Shown in pieces: positions 37,320 through 47,791 of a stretch of DNA of 64,000 nt. Source of the DNA: Alphaproteobacteria bacterium (GTDB lineage: Bacteria; Pseudomonadota; Alphaproteobacteria; Paracaedibacterales; VGCI01). The position numbers and the translations under genes are program-made. The notes below the pieces were generated by a model. The model was not told where the DNA came from. It saw only the letters and a program-made list of their open reading frames with translations, and did not search any database. Where the stretch lies: the NCBI GenBank assembly GCA_016870095.1, contig VGCI01000004.1, forward strand, positions 1 through 64,000, written 5' to 3'. Each line of letters starts with the position of its first letter. The stretch's first letter is position 1.

Positions 37320-38723
37320 ATGTCTCTACAAACTCTTCCCCCTAAAAAACTCTACATTAAAACCTATGGCTGCCAGATGAATGTGTATGATTCTGAGCGG
37401 ATGGCAGATATATTAGTCCCCCTTGGATATAAGCTAACAGAAAACCCTGATGATGCAGACATGGTCATCCTGAATACGTGTCATATTCGCGAAAAAGCTG
37501 AGCAAAAAGTTTTCTCTGATTTGGGAAGATTGCGTGACAAGCGCGAAGATCGTCGTGCCCAAGGAAATGATACAGTTATAGCTGTTGGCGGATGTGTTGC
37601 TCAAGCTGAAGGGGCTGAGATTATGCGTCAAGCGCCTTATGTTGACATGGTCTTTGGTCCCCAAACTTACCACCGCCTTCCTGAAATGGTAGCCAAAGCG
37701 ACTCGAGCTGCTGAAAAAGCACGTAAACCCAATCAAAAAAGAGGCTTGGGGATCGTAGATGTTGATTTTCCTGTTGAATCAAAATTTGACCACTTACCTC
37801 AAACTACAGAGTCCAGAGCTTCTGCTTTTCTTTCTATTCAAGAAGGGTGTGATAAGTTTTGTACCTTCTGTGTTGTCCCTTATACACGGGGCGCTGAATA
37901 TTCCCGTCCCGCAACTGAAATATTAGCGGAAGCTAAACATCTTCTCTCCCTAGGGACAAAAGAAATCACCCTGTTAGGACAAAATGTAAATGCTTATCAT
38001 GGTACAGCCCCTCTATCCGACCATATTGAATCTAAAGATTGGGGATTAGGACGCTTGATTCGGGAATTAGCGGATTTGGGTGTAGAGCGTATACGCTATA
38101 CCACTTCACATCCTCGGGATATGGATCAGAATTTAATTGATGCCCATCGAGATGTTCCCGCTCTCATGCCTTTCCTTCATTTGCCTGTGCAATCAGGGAG
38201 TGATCGTATTTTGGAAGCCATGAATCGCAAACATACCGCACAGACTTATTTTGATATTATTGATAAACTACGCTTAGCTAACCCCGAGATAGGCCTGTCT
38301 TCGGACTTTATTGTTGGTTTTCCCTCAGAAACAGAAGAAGATTTTGAAAAAACTCTCGATTTAGTTCGCCGTGTTGGCTACGCCCAAAGCTATTCCTTTA
38401 AGTATAGTATTCGTCCAGGCACTCCTGCCGGAGCCATGGAGGTTCAAGTGGCAGAGGAAGTAAAGACACATCGATTGCAACGACTACAAGAGCTTCTTAA
38501 TCAACAGCAGATAGATTTTAATCTAAAAACTGTAGGGACTATCCAGCCGGTTTTACTCGATCGAAGAGGACGTCAAAAGGGTCAGTTTATTGGCAGGTCA
38601 CCTTTCATGCAATCTGTGGTCGTTGAGGGCCCAGAACGTTTATTTGGCCAAATTGTCGACGTACGTATTGATCAAGCTCATCCGAATAGTGTGTCAGGAG
38701 AAATTGTTATTCACGAATTGTAA
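37320..38723 (+). CDS. miaB: tRNA methylthiotransferase MiaB
   Basis: About 467 residues from the ATG at 37320. N-terminal MTTase domain with the cluster cysteines (TYGCQMN, NTCHIRE, GGCVAQ), radical SAM motif CDKFCTFC, and a C-terminal TRAM domain. Adds the 2-methylthio group to i6A37 in tRNAs reading UNN codons. It starts the miaB-phoH-ybeY-corC run, a conserved alphaproteobacterial order. Confidence 0.95.
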   Translation: MSLQTLPPKKLYIKTYGCQMNVYDSERMADILVPLGYKLTENPDDADMVILNTCHIREKAEQKVFSDLGRLRDKREDRRAQGNDTVIAVGGCVAQAEGAEIMRQAPYVDMVFGPQTYHRLPEMVAKATRAAEKARKPNQKRGLGIVDVDFPVESKFDHLPQTTESRASAFLSIQEGCDKFCTFCVVPYTRGAEYSRPATEILAEAKHLLSLGTKEITLLGQNVNAYHGTAPLSDHIESKDWGLGRLIRELADLGVERIRYTTSHPRDMDQNLIDAHRDVPALMPFLHLPVQSGSDRILEAMNRKHTAQTYFDIIDKLRLANPEIGLSSDFIVGFPSETEEDFEKTLDLVRRVGYAQSYSFKYSIRPGTPAGAMEVQVAEEVKTHRLQRLQELLNQQQIDFNLKTVGTIQPVLLDRRGRQKGQFIGRSPFMQSVVVEGPERLFGQIVDVRIDQAHPNSVSGEIVIHEL

Positions 38724-38762
38724 ACGTTTCTTGCGCAATACTATAAAAAAGGATTTTATTAT

Positions 38763-39758
38763 TTGACTAAAGAAACCAACCCAGTCGTTTTTGTTGAATT
38801 TGAGGACAATCAAGCATTATCCACCCTTGTTGGCCCCCAAGACAGCAATATATTGCGCCTTGAACAGCGCCTCGGGGTTTCCATAGCTTTACGGGGTAAT
38901 AAAATTGCCATTTCTGGTCCAGAGCCAGAGATTAGTTATGCAAAGACAGCTCTTCAATATTTATATTCTCAATTTTTAAAAGGCCGCCCAGTCGAAATTG
39001 AAGATGTCGATGCGGCCATTCGAATGGTCAGCTCCGCCGTTACTTTTGATCGCGATGGACTCACAACCGAAGGTGAAGAAATCTCTATTCCCACCAAGCG
39101 TCGGATTGTTTTTCCTCGATCAGCTCATCAGGCCGAATATATTAAAATGATGCAAACCTATGATCTTGTCTTTGGCCTTGGGCCGGCAGGAACAGGAAAA
39201 ACATATTTAGCTGTTGCTTATGGTGTATCCTTACTCTTATCGGGACAAATTGATAGAATTATCTTATCAAGACCTGCAGTCGAAGCCGGTGAGAAACTTG
39301 GTTTTCTTCCGGGAGATATGCGAGAAAAAATAGATCCTTATCTGCGCCCTCTTTATGATGCTCTCCATGACATGTTACCTGTAGAACAAGTAGTGAAAAG
39401 GATGAGTAATGGAGAAATTGAAGTCGCTCCTCTGGCTTTTATGCGGGGCCGTACGCTTAGTAATGCTTTTGTAATTCTGGATGAGGCCCAAAACACGACA
39501 CCTATTCAAATGAAGATGTTTTTAACACGCATGGGAATGAATTCTCGGATGGTTATTACAGGTGATCTAACGCAAGTTGATCTGCCCGCAGGAGTATTAT
39601 CCGGCTTAAAAGACGCAATACGAGCTCTTGAAGGGGTTCAAGAAATTGGTTATCTTAACTTTAATGATGAGGATGTGGTGCGTCATTCACTGGTTTCAAA
39701 AATTGTGCGTGCGTATGACCAATATACGAAAAGCCGCCTTAACTTGGTTGATTATTAA
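38763..39758 (+). CDS. PhoH-like ATPase
   Basis: 331 residues: an N-terminal KH-like part (about 20-75) and a PhoH P-loop domain with GPAGTGKTYLA, Walker B VILDEAQNTT and the GDLTQVDLP motif. A predicted RNA-processing ATPase often linked to YbeY. TTG start at 38763 behind AAGGA. ybeY follows by 2 nt. Confidence 0.93.
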   Translation: MTKETNPVVFVEFEDNQALSTLVGPQDSNILRLEQRLGVSIALRGNKIAISGPEPEISYAKTALQYLYSQFLKGRPVEIEDVDAAIRMVSSAVTFDRDGLTTEGEEISIPTKRRIVFPRSAHQAEYIKMMQTYDLVFGLGPAGTGKTYLAVAYGVSLLLSGQIDRIILSRPAVEAGEKLGFLPGDMREKIDPYLRPLYDALHDMLPVEQVVKRMSNGEIEVAPLAFMRGRTLSNAFVILDEAQNTTPIQMKMFLTRMGMNSRMVITGDLTQVDLPAGVLSGLKDAIRALEGVQEIGYLNFNDEDVVRHSLVSKIVRAYDQYTKSRLNLVDY

Positions 39759-39760
39759 AA

Positions 39761-40273
39761 ATGCCTGACCCTGAACCTTCTATAGAAATTACAGTTATTA
39801 TCGACAGGCCCTGTTGGGAAAATTCTACTGCACATTGGGAGTCATTATTACAGCCTGCCGTCCTAAAAACACTCCATCAATTAAATTGGGAACATTCATC
39901 TGAAATCAACATTTTACTAACTGATAATGCTGTAATTCAGTCGTTAAATAAAAGTTATAGGAGCCAAAACAAACCCACAAATGTGCTTGCTTTTCCTAGT
40001 TTAAATCCAGATGAAATAGCTCCACTTTATAAAAATAAACCTGAACAATCTCCCATTATTTTGGGAGATGTTGTTCTTGCTTTTGAAACCATTCAACAAG
40101 AGTCAAACGAACAAAAGAAAGATTTTGAAAAACATTTAGTCCATTTGACAGTACATGGGACACTCCATTTACTTGGTTTTGATCATGAAAAGGACGACGA
40201 TGCTGCCACCATGGAGTCTTTAGAAATAAAGATTCTATCTTCTTTAATGATTCCCAACCCTTACGAAGAATGA
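39761..40273 (+). CDS. ybeY: Endoribonuclease YbeY
   Basis: 170 residues. Zinc motif HGTLHLLGFDHEKD (HxxxHxxxxxH) near residue 127, and the upstream SYRSQNKPTNVLAFP. Needed for 16S rRNA 3'-end maturation and 70S quality control. Stop and corC start overlap (ATGA). Confidence 0.93.
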   Translation: MPDPEPSIEITVIIDRPCWENSTAHWESLLQPAVLKTLHQLNWEHSSEINILLTDNAVIQSLNKSYRSQNKPTNVLAFPSLNPDEIAPLYKNKPEQSPIILGDVVLAFETIQQESNEQKKDFEKHLVHLTVHGTLHLLGFDHEKDDDAATMESLEIKILSSLMIPNPYEE

Positions 40274-41196
40274 CAAATAATATAATGACAAGTATGCCTG
40301 ACCAAGATTCTGAACTATCTTTCCCCACAAAATTCCTTCACTGGTTGAAACAAAAGTGGCGGATGTTGATGCGCTCCGATGCAGATAACAGCCTACGAGA
40401 AACCCTTGAAGAACTTATCGAAGATACAGAGGATGAAGTTAACCCCTCCCTAGAGTCTGACGAACGCTTATTGTTGGGCAACGTTTTAAATCTGCGAGAT
40501 TTGACAGCCGAAGATGTCATGATCCCCCGCGTTGACATCATTGCCGTTCCTCTTACAGTTACAGGACCAGAATTGTTGTCTGTTCTGAACCGCTGCCGTT
40601 ATTCACGTATTCCAATTTATAGGAATAATTTAGACGATGTGATTGGAATGATTGAGACAAAAGATGTTTTAAGCTGGTCATCAACCAAGAAGCCTTTGAA
40701 TATCAAATCCTTAATTCGAGATGTTTTATTTATCTCTCCCACAATGCGCACTCTCGATTTAATTTTTCAAATGCGGGAAACAGGGACAAAAATGGCTATG
40801 GTGGTTGATGAGTTTGGCGGAATAGATGGGTTGGTGACATTTCCAGACTTAATAGAAGAAATTATTGGTGACATTCAGGATGCTCAAGATCGTACCCCAA
40901 GTTATCAACTGGTGGAACGAGCAGACGGCACAATTGTAGCGGATGCCCGTGTAACCCTCGAAGAAATCGCAGAAAAATATAGTATCAATCTTATTGTGGA
41001 GGGACTTGAAGACGAAATTGACACCCTTGGGGGGCTTGTGGTAGCCCTTGCTGGACGTGTCCCAGCCCGTGGGGAGCTGATTACCCATCCTGCTGGCTTA
41101 GAAATTGAAGTCGTTGACGCAGATCCTCGCCGCGTAAAAAGACTTTACATCCGTGGTATTGAGAAACTTGTGACAAAAAGAGAGAAGCCCGAATAG
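40270..41196 (+). CDS. corC: CorC/HlyC-type CBS-domain protein
   Basis: 308 residues. Two CBS domains (about 77-200; VMIPRVDIIAVPL, RYSRIPIYRNNLDDVIGMI) and a C-terminal CorC_HlyC transporter-associated domain (DARVTLEEIAEKYSI). No membrane domain, so this is the cytosolic CorC form linked to Mg/Co efflux. In relatives lnt usually follows; here a methyltransferase gene does. Confidence 0.92.
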   Translation: MTNNIMTSMPDQDSELSFPTKFLHWLKQKWRMLMRSDADNSLRETLEELIEDTEDEVNPSLESDERLLLGNVLNLRDLTAEDVMIPRVDIIAVPLTVTGPELLSVLNRCRYSRIPIYRNNLDDVIGMIETKDVLSWSSTKKPLNIKSLIRDVLFISPTMRTLDLIFQMRETGTKMAMVVDEFGGIDGLVTFPDLIEEIIGDIQDAQDRTPSYQLVERADGTIVADARVTLEEIAEKYSINLIVEGLEDEIDTLGGLVVALAGRVPARGELITHPAGLEIEVVDADPRRVKRLYIRGIEKLVTKREKPE

Positions 41197-41211
41197 AGTG
41201 AATTGCTAACT

Positions 41212-41940
41212 ATGTCTGATCATTTTACTGAAATAGAATTAACCCAGAATATTTTAAAAGATATGGGAATAGAGCTTAATAATAGAGGCAAAATTCTGGA
41301 TTTTGGTTGTGGAGCTGGCACAGCTGTATCAGCGTTAGGTGAACAGGGATATCAAAATGTCTACGGATATGACATACAAAATTATTTAAATTTAGACATT
41401 CCAAACGACCCATCCCACTTTTTCTTTTCTTCAAAGGAAATAGAAACTCATTATAACAGCTTTGACTTTATTTTTTCAAATCAAGTATTAGAACATGTTA
41501 CAAATTATTCTCAAACACTTCAGCAAATTTATGACCTCCTAAAACCTGGAGGGATTTGTCTCCATTTTTTCCCCTCAAAATGGCGCATAGTTGAACCCCA
41601 TATTTTTGTTCCCTTTGCGGGAGTTTTTTCTTCTAAAACATATCTCGGATTTTGGTCAAAATTAGGAATTCGAAATCAGTTTCAAAAAGGAAAACCCTGG
41701 AGGGATGTCCAAGAGGAAAATTATAATTTTTGTCTAAATAATCTCAATTATCTGTCTACTGGGGAACTCTATCGAGAGTTTAAAGTCTTATTTAAACGTG
41801 TAGAATTTCGAGAAGATTTATTCATAAAACACTCCAAAGGACGCCTTCAGAAAATTCCAAAAATTATAAAAGCATTACCTGGCTTAGCTTTTCTCATGAG
41901 AGAACTGCATGCGCGCACTGTATTCTTACAAAAACTTTAA
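41212..41940 (+). CDS. Class I SAM methyltransferase
   Basis: About 242 residues from the ATG at 41212. SAM motif I ILDFGCGAGTAVSAL, then FDFIFSNQVLEHV (motif II/III) and LLKPGGICLHFFPSK. Methyltransf_11/23-type. It converges with the sugar operon and overlaps its last gene by 4 nt. The substrate is unknown; the context suggests glycan or lipid modification. Confidence 0.75.
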   Translation: MSDHFTEIELTQNILKDMGIELNNRGKILDFGCGAGTAVSALGEQGYQNVYGYDIQNYLNLDIPNDPSHFFFSSKEIETHYNSFDFIFSNQVLEHVTNYSQTLQQIYDLLKPGGICLHFFPSKWRIVEPHIFVPFAGVFSSKTYLGFWSKLGIRNQFQKGKPWRDVQEENYNFCLNNLNYLSTGELYREFKVLFKRVEFREDLFIKHSKGRLQKIPKIIKALPGLAFLMRELHARTVFLQKL

Positions 41941-42671
41941 GAGACATCCCTTTTTTCCAGCACAATAAATAGGCGGAACCCAAAGAAACGGCCAAGGTAA
42001 GGTTCTATTTTTCTCTCAAACTTTAAAAGCGATTTGACCATAAATGAAGGGATTAAAGACCAGGGTTTAAAGCCCCCAGAAAGTGGGTAACACCATAAGC
42101 TTATAAAGGAATTCTCAATAATTTGAAGGTCTGGAAATAATTCAGAAAATGAATGCTTATACTTTCCAAATAATAGAGAGGGTATAGCCTGATTCGCATC
42201 AAAGGGTTTGCGAGTGGCAGAAAGCGGACCATCCTCTAAGGGATTTGATTTAAGAAGAACGGGTTCTTCATGAATAAAGTGATAAAAGAACCAACTTAAA
42301 GGGGTAATTGCCGGATCCAAAAGAATAATCCGACCGCCAGGACGTAACAAGTATGCGGCTTCATTAAAAAAGCGAACGGGACGTTCAATGTGGTGAAGGA
42401 CATCGATTGCAACGATATTGGAAAGACTCCCCTCTCTTAAGGGGAGGGATTGGGCGTCACAAACACAATCCACCCAAGGAGATGAAATAATATCAGTCGA
42501 AATCACTTGCGGAAGATACTCCTTTAAATTCCCAGTACCTCCCCCAATTTCAAGGGTAGAACCAGAAACGCTGGACTTGACAACCCGTTGATAGAAATCA
42601 TGGTAAATTGCCTTTAAAACAGGTTTTTTTTGCCATATTTCCCGATGATCTTGTAAAGTTTCGATCGACAT
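41937..42671 (-). CDS. Class I SAM methyltransferase of the sugar operon
   Basis: 244 residues: STLEIGGGTGNLKEYLP (motif I), VAIDVLHHIERPVRFFNEA and LRPGGRIILLDPAITPLSWF. Last gene of the minus-strand operon headed by the fused methyltransferase-glycosyltransferase. Its start abuts the manC stop, so it is coupled. It probably modifies the glycan made by the locus; the substrate cannot be read. Confidence 0.75.
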   Translation of the reverse strand: MSIETLQDHREIWQKKPVLKAIYHDFYQRVVKSSVSGSTLEIGGGTGNLKEYLPQVISTDIISSPWVDCVCDAQSLPLREGSLSNIVAIDVLHHIERPVRFFNEAAYLLRPGGRIILLDPAITPLSWFFYHFIHEEPVLLKSNPLEDGPLSATRKPFDANQAIPSLLFGKYKHSFSELFPDLQIIENSFISLWCYPLSGGFKPWSLIPSFMVKSLLKFERKIEPYLGRFFGFRLFIVLEKRDVS

Positions 42672-44077
42672 TAAGTACGTCCATAAATATCTTTGATACG
42701 AACAATATCGTCTTCCCCAAGGTAACTGCCCGATTGAACTTCAATAAGATGAAGCTCAATTTTTCCCGGATTTTCAACACTATGAGCAGTTCCTGCGGGA
42801 ATATATATAGATTCATTTTCATGGACAAGTTGAGTCGTCTCGCCAATCAGGACTTTTGCTGTTCCCGTTACAACAACCCAATGCTCTGCTCGATGATAAT
42901 GAATTTGAACAGAAGTTTTCGATTGGCTTTTGAGCATTAAGCGTTTCACTTTAAAGCGCTCACCCAGTTCAATTTCTTGGTAATAACCCCAAGGACGATA
43001 AACCCGTTTGTGAAAATCAAGTTCAGACCGTAAATTATGACGTAAATGTGTCGTAATTTCTTTTACTTTTTCTGCTTTGGCTTTGTTAGCAACCAAAACT
43101 GCATCGTTAGAGGCGATGACAATAATATCCTCTAAGCCAATGACGGAAACAAGCAATCCATCACCTCTAATATAACTATTCTTTACATTTTGGGTAATGA
43201 CATCCCCAATTATGGCGTTACCGTTTTCGTCTTTAGAATTTAATTCCCAAACGGTTTGCCAATTACCCACATCTGACCATCCCATATCCTCACAACCGAC
43301 TACGGCAATGTTGGTCGCTTTTTCCATAACACCAAAATCTATAGATATATTGTCACACTGGTCAAACTCTTCTTCAGGAATTCGAATAAAATCTAGATCT
43401 GGTTTCGCCTTCTGAATGGCAGAAAGAGACCATTTATAGGTTGTAGGCAAATGGTCTTGCAGCGCTTGGAGAAAAACTTCTGCTTTTGCAAAAAACAATC
43501 CGCTATTCCAAAAACAAGAGGATTGAAGCAGTTCCTCTGCCCTTTCAACATCAGGCTTTTCTACAAATTTATTAACCCCGAAAACTTTAGGCGCAAGTTC
43601 TTTTGATTGAGGAATAATATATCCATATCCTGTTTTTGGACCCGTGGGAGGAATACCAAAAACAACAATTTGACCCTGGTCTGCTGCAAGCTTTGCGTGC
43701 TGAATAGCCTGATCTAAGACTTCAGAATTGATGATTTGGTGGTCCGAGGGAGAGAACAAAATATAGGTTTCTGGATCTTTAATAAAGTGGGCCGCTAAAG
43801 CCATGGCCGGCGCTGTATTACGTGCAGATGGCTCTAAAATAATGGGGACTTTGGTAATGCCAATTTCAAGCATTTGTTCCGCCGCCAAAAAACGGTATTG
43901 CTCATTACTAATGATGAGAGGAATTTCATACTCTGGTTTCGAAAATCGCTTCACTGTTTGCTGAAGTAAGCTAAGACCCCCCAACGGAGCAAGAAGTTGT
44001 TTAGGGTAGGAAGTGCGGGATAAAGGCCAAAGGCGCGTTCCTCCGCCACCACAAAGTATCACGGGCTGAATTTTCAT
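42671..44077 (-). CDS. manC: Mannose-1-P guanylyltransferase/mannose-6-P isomerase
   Basis: 468 residues. Nucleotidyltransferase half (GGGGTRLWPLSRTSYPKQLL at the start, with the conserved Lys; FSPSDHQI; NSGLFFAK) and a C-terminal cupin isomerase half (RPWGYYQEIELGERFKVKRL, IHYHRAEHWVVVTGTAKV). Bifunctional ManC/AlgA type that feeds mannose into GDP-mannose. It overlaps the fucose synthase gene by 4 nt. Phosphomannomutase is not in the window. Confidence 0.93.
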   Translation of the reverse strand: MKIQPVILCGGGGTRLWPLSRTSYPKQLLAPLGGLSLLQQTVKRFSKPEYEIPLIISNEQYRFLAAEQMLEIGITKVPIILEPSARNTAPAMALAAHFIKDPETYILFSPSDHQIINSEVLDQAIQHAKLAADQGQIVVFGIPPTGPKTGYGYIIPQSKELAPKVFGVNKFVEKPDVERAEELLQSSCFWNSGLFFAKAEVFLQALQDHLPTTYKWSLSAIQKAKPDLDFIRIPEEEFDQCDNISIDFGVMEKATNIAVVGCEDMGWSDVGNWQTVWELNSKDENGNAIIGDVITQNVKNSYIRGDGLLVSVIGLEDIIVIASNDAVLVANKAKAEKVKEITTHLRHNLRSELDFHKRVYRPWGYYQEIELGERFKVKRLMLKSQSKTSVQIHYHRAEHWVVVTGTAKVLIGETTQLVHENESIYIPAGTAHSVENPGKIELHLIEVQSGSYLGEDDIVRIKDIYGRT

Positions 44078-45018
44078 AATGTATATCTCTTTAAAAAACT
44101 TTCATAAGTACTCTTTAATCCATCTTCTAATTCTATTTTAGCTTTCCACCCTAAAGCGGATAATTTTGATATATCCAAAAGTTTTTTGGGTGTGCCATCT
44201 AATTGAGTAGGATCGAAATGAATGTCCCCCGTAAAGCCAATCACATGAGCAATTTTTATCGCCAACTCTTTTATACTGAGATCTTTACCTGTTCCAATGT
44301 TAATGGGTGCCTTGTCTGAGTAATGGCTTGCAACAAACAAGCACGCATCTGCTAAATCATCCACATGCAAAAACTCTCGCATGGGCGTTCCTGTCCCCCA
44401 TAAAGTGACTTGGGAGTCGCCTCTAGCTTTGGCTTCATGAAATTTTAGAATCATCGCCGGAATGACATGACTGTTTTGAAGATCATACGTATCTCCCGGT
44501 CCATACAGATTTGTTGGCATCAAACTTATAAAATCATCTCCATATTGTTTACGAAATGCCTCCACAAGTTTTACCCCCGCGATCTTTGCTAAGGCATACC
44601 ATTGATTTGTTTCTTCCAACGGCCCGGATAGAAGAGAAGTTTCCGTCATAGGTTGAGGTGCTAGGCGTGGGTATATACAAGATGATCCTAAGAAAATAAG
44701 GCGCTCAACTTTAAAATCGTGAGCCGCACCGATAACATTTTGCTGAATCAATAAGTTATCATATAGAAAATCCGCAGGATATGAGTTGTTGGCAAAAATT
44801 CCCCCTACTTTTGCCGCTGCTAAGAAGATTATCTCTGGTTTATTTTTTTCGAACCAATTGCGAACAGCAGCTTGATCTTTTAGATCTAATTCTGATTTTG
44901 AAATTGTGAGAATTTGACAATTGCTCTTTTCAAGCGCTCGAACAAGAGCTTGGCCAACCATTCCCCTATGACCAGCAACAAAAATTTTTTTGCCAAAAAA
45001 AGCATCATATTTGTTCAT
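44074..45018 (-). CDS. fcl: GDP-L-fucose synthase
   Basis: 314 residues from the ATG at 45018, preceded by GTGGAAA; an in-frame ATG at 45036 overlaps the gmd stop as ATGA. Rossmann site GHRGMVGQALVRAL, SSCIYP with the active Ser/Cys, and WYALAKIAG (YxxxK). Converts GDP-4-keto-6-deoxymannose to GDP-L-fucose. The open frame runs 31 codons further upstream inside gmd, but that part has no family match. Confidence 0.92.
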   Translation of the reverse strand: MNKYDAFFGKKIFVAGHRGMVGQALVRALEKSNCQILTISKSELDLKDQAAVRNWFEKNKPEIIFLAAAKVGGIFANNSYPADFLYDNLLIQQNVIGAAHDFKVERLIFLGSSCIYPRLAPQPMTETSLLSGPLEETNQWYALAKIAGVKLVEAFRKQYGDDFISLMPTNLYGPGDTYDLQNSHVIPAMILKFHEAKARGDSQVTLWGTGTPMREFLHVDDLADACLFVASHYSDKAPINIGTGKDLSIKELAIKIAHVIGFTGDIHFDPTQLDGTPKKLLDISKLSALGWKAKIELEDGLKSTYESFLKRYTL

Positions 45019-45032
45019 AAGTATTTCCACGC

Positions 45033-46076
45033 TCATCCCAACAATATCGTATTTCTTGTTAAGAAATTGTGTATATCTTCTTCCACCATTTCTTTTACTA
45101 GATTTCGAAAAGAAATTGTTGGTTCCCAACCCAGCTTCATTTTTGCTTTTGAAGAGTCACCAATAAGCATGTCAACTTCTGCAGGACGAAAGAAGGCTGG
45201 ATCAATAGCAATAACAATTTCATTTGTGTCTTTACGAATGGCTTTTTCCTCAAGACCGTCACCAGACCACACAATCGGAATATTTGCCACCTCAAAGGCT
45301 AGGGATACAAACTCACGAACCGTATACGTTTCCCCCGTTGCAATAACATAGTCATCGGGTAGGGGTTGCTGCATCATTAACCACATGGCTCTTGCATAAT
45401 CTTTCGCATGCCCCCAATCACGTTTCGCGTTTAAATTTCCCAAGAAAATGGGATCTTTTGAACCATGTATAATATTAGCAATGCCAAGGGTAATTTTTCG
45501 CGTTACAAACGTTTCACCTCTCGTTGAGCTTTCATGATTAAAGAGAATGCCATTAGAGGCATGCATGCCATAGGCTTCCCGATAATTTACTGTTAGCCAA
45601 TATGCATATAATTTTGCTGCAGCGTAAGGGCTGCGCGGATAAAACGGCGTGGTTTCTTTTTGAGGAATTTCTTGAACTTTTCCATAGAGTTCGGAAGTGG
45701 AAGCTTGATAATATCGCACTTGATCCGTCAAATTATGAATACGAATCGCCTCTAAAAGTCGCAAAGGACCAATAGCATCAGCATTTGCTGTATACTCAGG
45801 TGTTTCAAAGCTAACAGCCACATGACTTTGAGCTGCCAAGTTATAAATTTCTTGAGGACGGATATTGCCAATCAAACGAATCAAATTGGAGCCATCTGTC
45901 ATATCCCCATAATGGAGGGTAAAATTTGGATGATCTTCTAAACCTTTAAGTCGCTCTGTATTATTTGTTGAAGCCCGTCGAATAAGCCCATGAACGGCGT
46001 ATCCTGCTTCCAAAAGCAATTGACTTAAATAAGCACCATCTTGACCATTTACACCTGTAATAAAGGCTTGTTTCAT
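45033..46076 (-). CDS. gmd: GDP-mannose 4,6-dehydratase
   Basis: 347 residues. [21 protein letters not shown] and the Gmd signature [11 protein letters not shown], the catalytic TSELYG and [12 protein letters not shown] (YxxxK). First step from GDP-mannose to GDP-fucose. It begins 2 nt after the upstream membrane protein's stop. Confidence 0.94.
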   Translation of the reverse strand: MKQAFITGVNGQDGAYLSQLLLEAGYAVHGLIRRASTNNTERLKGLEDHPNFTLHYGDMTDGSNLIRLIGNIRPQEIYNLAAQSHVAVSFETPEYTANADAIGPLRLLEAIRIHNLTDQVRYYQASTSELYGKVQEIPQKETTPFYPRSPYAAAKLYAYWLTVNYREAYGMHASNGILFNHESSTRGETFVTRKITLGIANIIHGSKDPIFLGNLNAKRDWGHAKDYARAMWLMMQQPLPDDYVIATGETYTVREFVSLAFEVANIPIVWSGDGLEEKAIRKDTNEIVIAIDPAFFRPAEVDMLIGDSSKAKMKLGWEPTISFRNLVKEMVEEDIHNFLTRNTILLG

Positions 46077-46078
46077 AT

Positions 46079-47791
46079 TTATGTAGGCTCCTTAAAGCTA
46101 TTGGCGACATAAATTATTTTATTATCTTGGCTGGGTAAACTTGCATGAATTTCAATCCAATCCGAATGTAAATTCAAAATATGATTTTCAGCAATCAGCC
46201 ATTTACTTGAGTGCGAAATATAATCGTATAATTGCAATAAAATAAGATTATCATTCCTATATTCATTAACCGTATTCAGTAAATTCTTAGCAAGAATTTC
46301 ATCGCCAACTGAATATAATGTCCATAATTTCCGAATTGTGTTGGGTGAAATCGTTCGAAAATTCATCCCAGGCGAGGATGAAATTAGAACATGTGGTTGT
46401 CGATTAACGTTATACGTTAAAAAAGTTTCTTGTCCTGGAATTTTGTTAATCGTGAAATTTGAAATTTCGCGTGTTGCCCTGAAAGTCGGAAGATAAATAG
46501 CTGTTACAGAAGCAATAACTATAAATAGTATGCCACAACTAGCCCCTATATTTTGCACACCTCGATAATTTTTGAAAGAGGGAACGGCAACAAAGGCCAA
46601 TGATAATAAAGCCCCCATAAAAGGAATAGCAACAGCGAAGGTGCGCATACCTCCATCTTGGAAAATAATCATGGAAGAACTTGCGATACTGAAAAAAGTG
46701 ATAATTAAAAATAAAAAGCTCCGATTAACTTTTTCTCGGTTTCGCCAAATTTGAAAACTTATTATGCCCCAAAAACTAATAGATAAAGCCCCAGTAATAT
46801 ACTTAAGTGGGCCATCGCCAATCGTAAGTTGTTTTACAAACCAAGCCATAAATTTCACCAAATATTTGCCCATTCCGAAGAAGAGAAGTAGGGGATTGCC
46901 TTTAAAAACACTCCAAGACTCCCGATATAAAATGAGGGCTTCATTCGCTTCGTTTTGTCCGGTTAAAAGATTGCGGATCTGAGGATCGTTGTAAGCATAA
47001 GTCCATCCTTTTCCCCCACTTACAAGACCATAGAGAGTTAATCCGAAATTAGAAAATGCCATACCTCCAGGCGTCCCAAAAATGGACGAAAGCTTAGATA
47101 ATAAGAAAAATGGCACTGCAAAGCATAATAGGCTATAAGAGAAATCTTTAAATCGAGATTTTGTAAATGGATCAAGATAAACAAGAAATAAAAAACCTAA
47201 TGCCATAAAATTGGGCCCGGCTCTTGCACTTAAACCAAGGGCAAGAGCGACCATCCCTAGATTAAAAATAAAGCGCTTTCTTTCTTGCCATCCATTCCAG
47301 AGTAATACAAAACTAAAGAGACCAACAGTTAAGCCCAGAATTTCACAAAGCGTCGTTTGAATATACATTTGAGCGTAATAATAAACGAAAAAAAGAGCTG
47401 CAAAGGTAGATAAAATTCCCAAATCTTGTCGAAGTGTCCTTAAATAGAGAGAAAAAGCAATTCCACAAAGGCCCATCTGAAGAATCATGACATACCAAAA
47501 ATTAAAGTTCGTTATTTTTAAGTAAAATGCCAAGAGTAAGGTATTCAAGGGACGACGCATATTCCAAGAATCCAAAACGCCATTCTCGATAAACCGATGT
47601 GCCCCTGTAAAATATCCTGCGCTATCCGAATACGGTATAACACCCCCGATGCTACTAAAGACTCCTTCAGAAAGTGCCGGCAGAGGGAATCCAAACCAGG
47701 AGTTCAAAAGCCCGCCGCCTAACACCAGGAGAGAAATGAATACCCAGACTTTCAGATGATTAAAGGAAAAGTTTAAGTTTTTTGTAGGCAT
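46079..47791 (-). CDS. GT-C-like integral membrane protein
   Basis: 570 residues: about 11-12 membrane helices and a C-terminal soluble tail of about 130 residues. An acidic loop after the first helix ([16 protein letters not shown]) has the look of GT-C glycosyltransferases (ArnT/PMT-like), which use lipid-linked sugars at the periplasmic face. No firm family match. It overlaps the upstream fused methyltransferase-GT2 gene by 32 nt; that enzyme is a good candidate to make its lipid-linked donor. Confidence 0.6.
   Translation of the reverse strand: MPTKNLNFSFNHLKVWVFISLLVLGGGLLNSWFGFPLPALSEGVFSSIGGVIPYSDSAGYFTGAHRFIENGVLDSWNMRRPLNTLLLAFYLKITNFNFWYVMILQMGLCGIAFSLYLRTLRQDLGILSTFAALFFVYYYAQMYIQTTLCEILGLTVGLFSFVLLWNGWQERKRFIFNLGMVALALGLSARAGPNFMALGFLFLVYLDPFTKSRFKDFSYSLLCFAVPFFLLSKLSSIFGTPGGMAFSNFGLTLYGLVSGGKGWTYAYNDPQIRNLLTGQNEANEALILYRESWSVFKGNPLLLFFGMGKYLVKFMAWFVKQLTIGDGPLKYITGALSISFWGIISFQIWRNREKVNRSFLFLIITFFSIASSSMIIFQDGGMRTFAVAIPFMGALLSLAFVAVPSFKNYRGVQNIGASCGILFIVIASVTAIYLPTFRATREISNFTINKIPGQETFLTYNVNRQPHVLISSSPGMNFRTISPNTIRKLWTLYSVGDEILAKNLLNTVNEYRNDNLILLQLYDYISHSSKWLIAENHILNLHSDWIEIHASLPSQDNKIIYVANSFKEPT

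Noticed and set aside
44074-45129. Longer fucose synthase start at 45129
   Set aside because: The extra 37 residues lie within gmd and have no family match; the ATG at 45018 has a ribosome site and fits the usual N-terminus.
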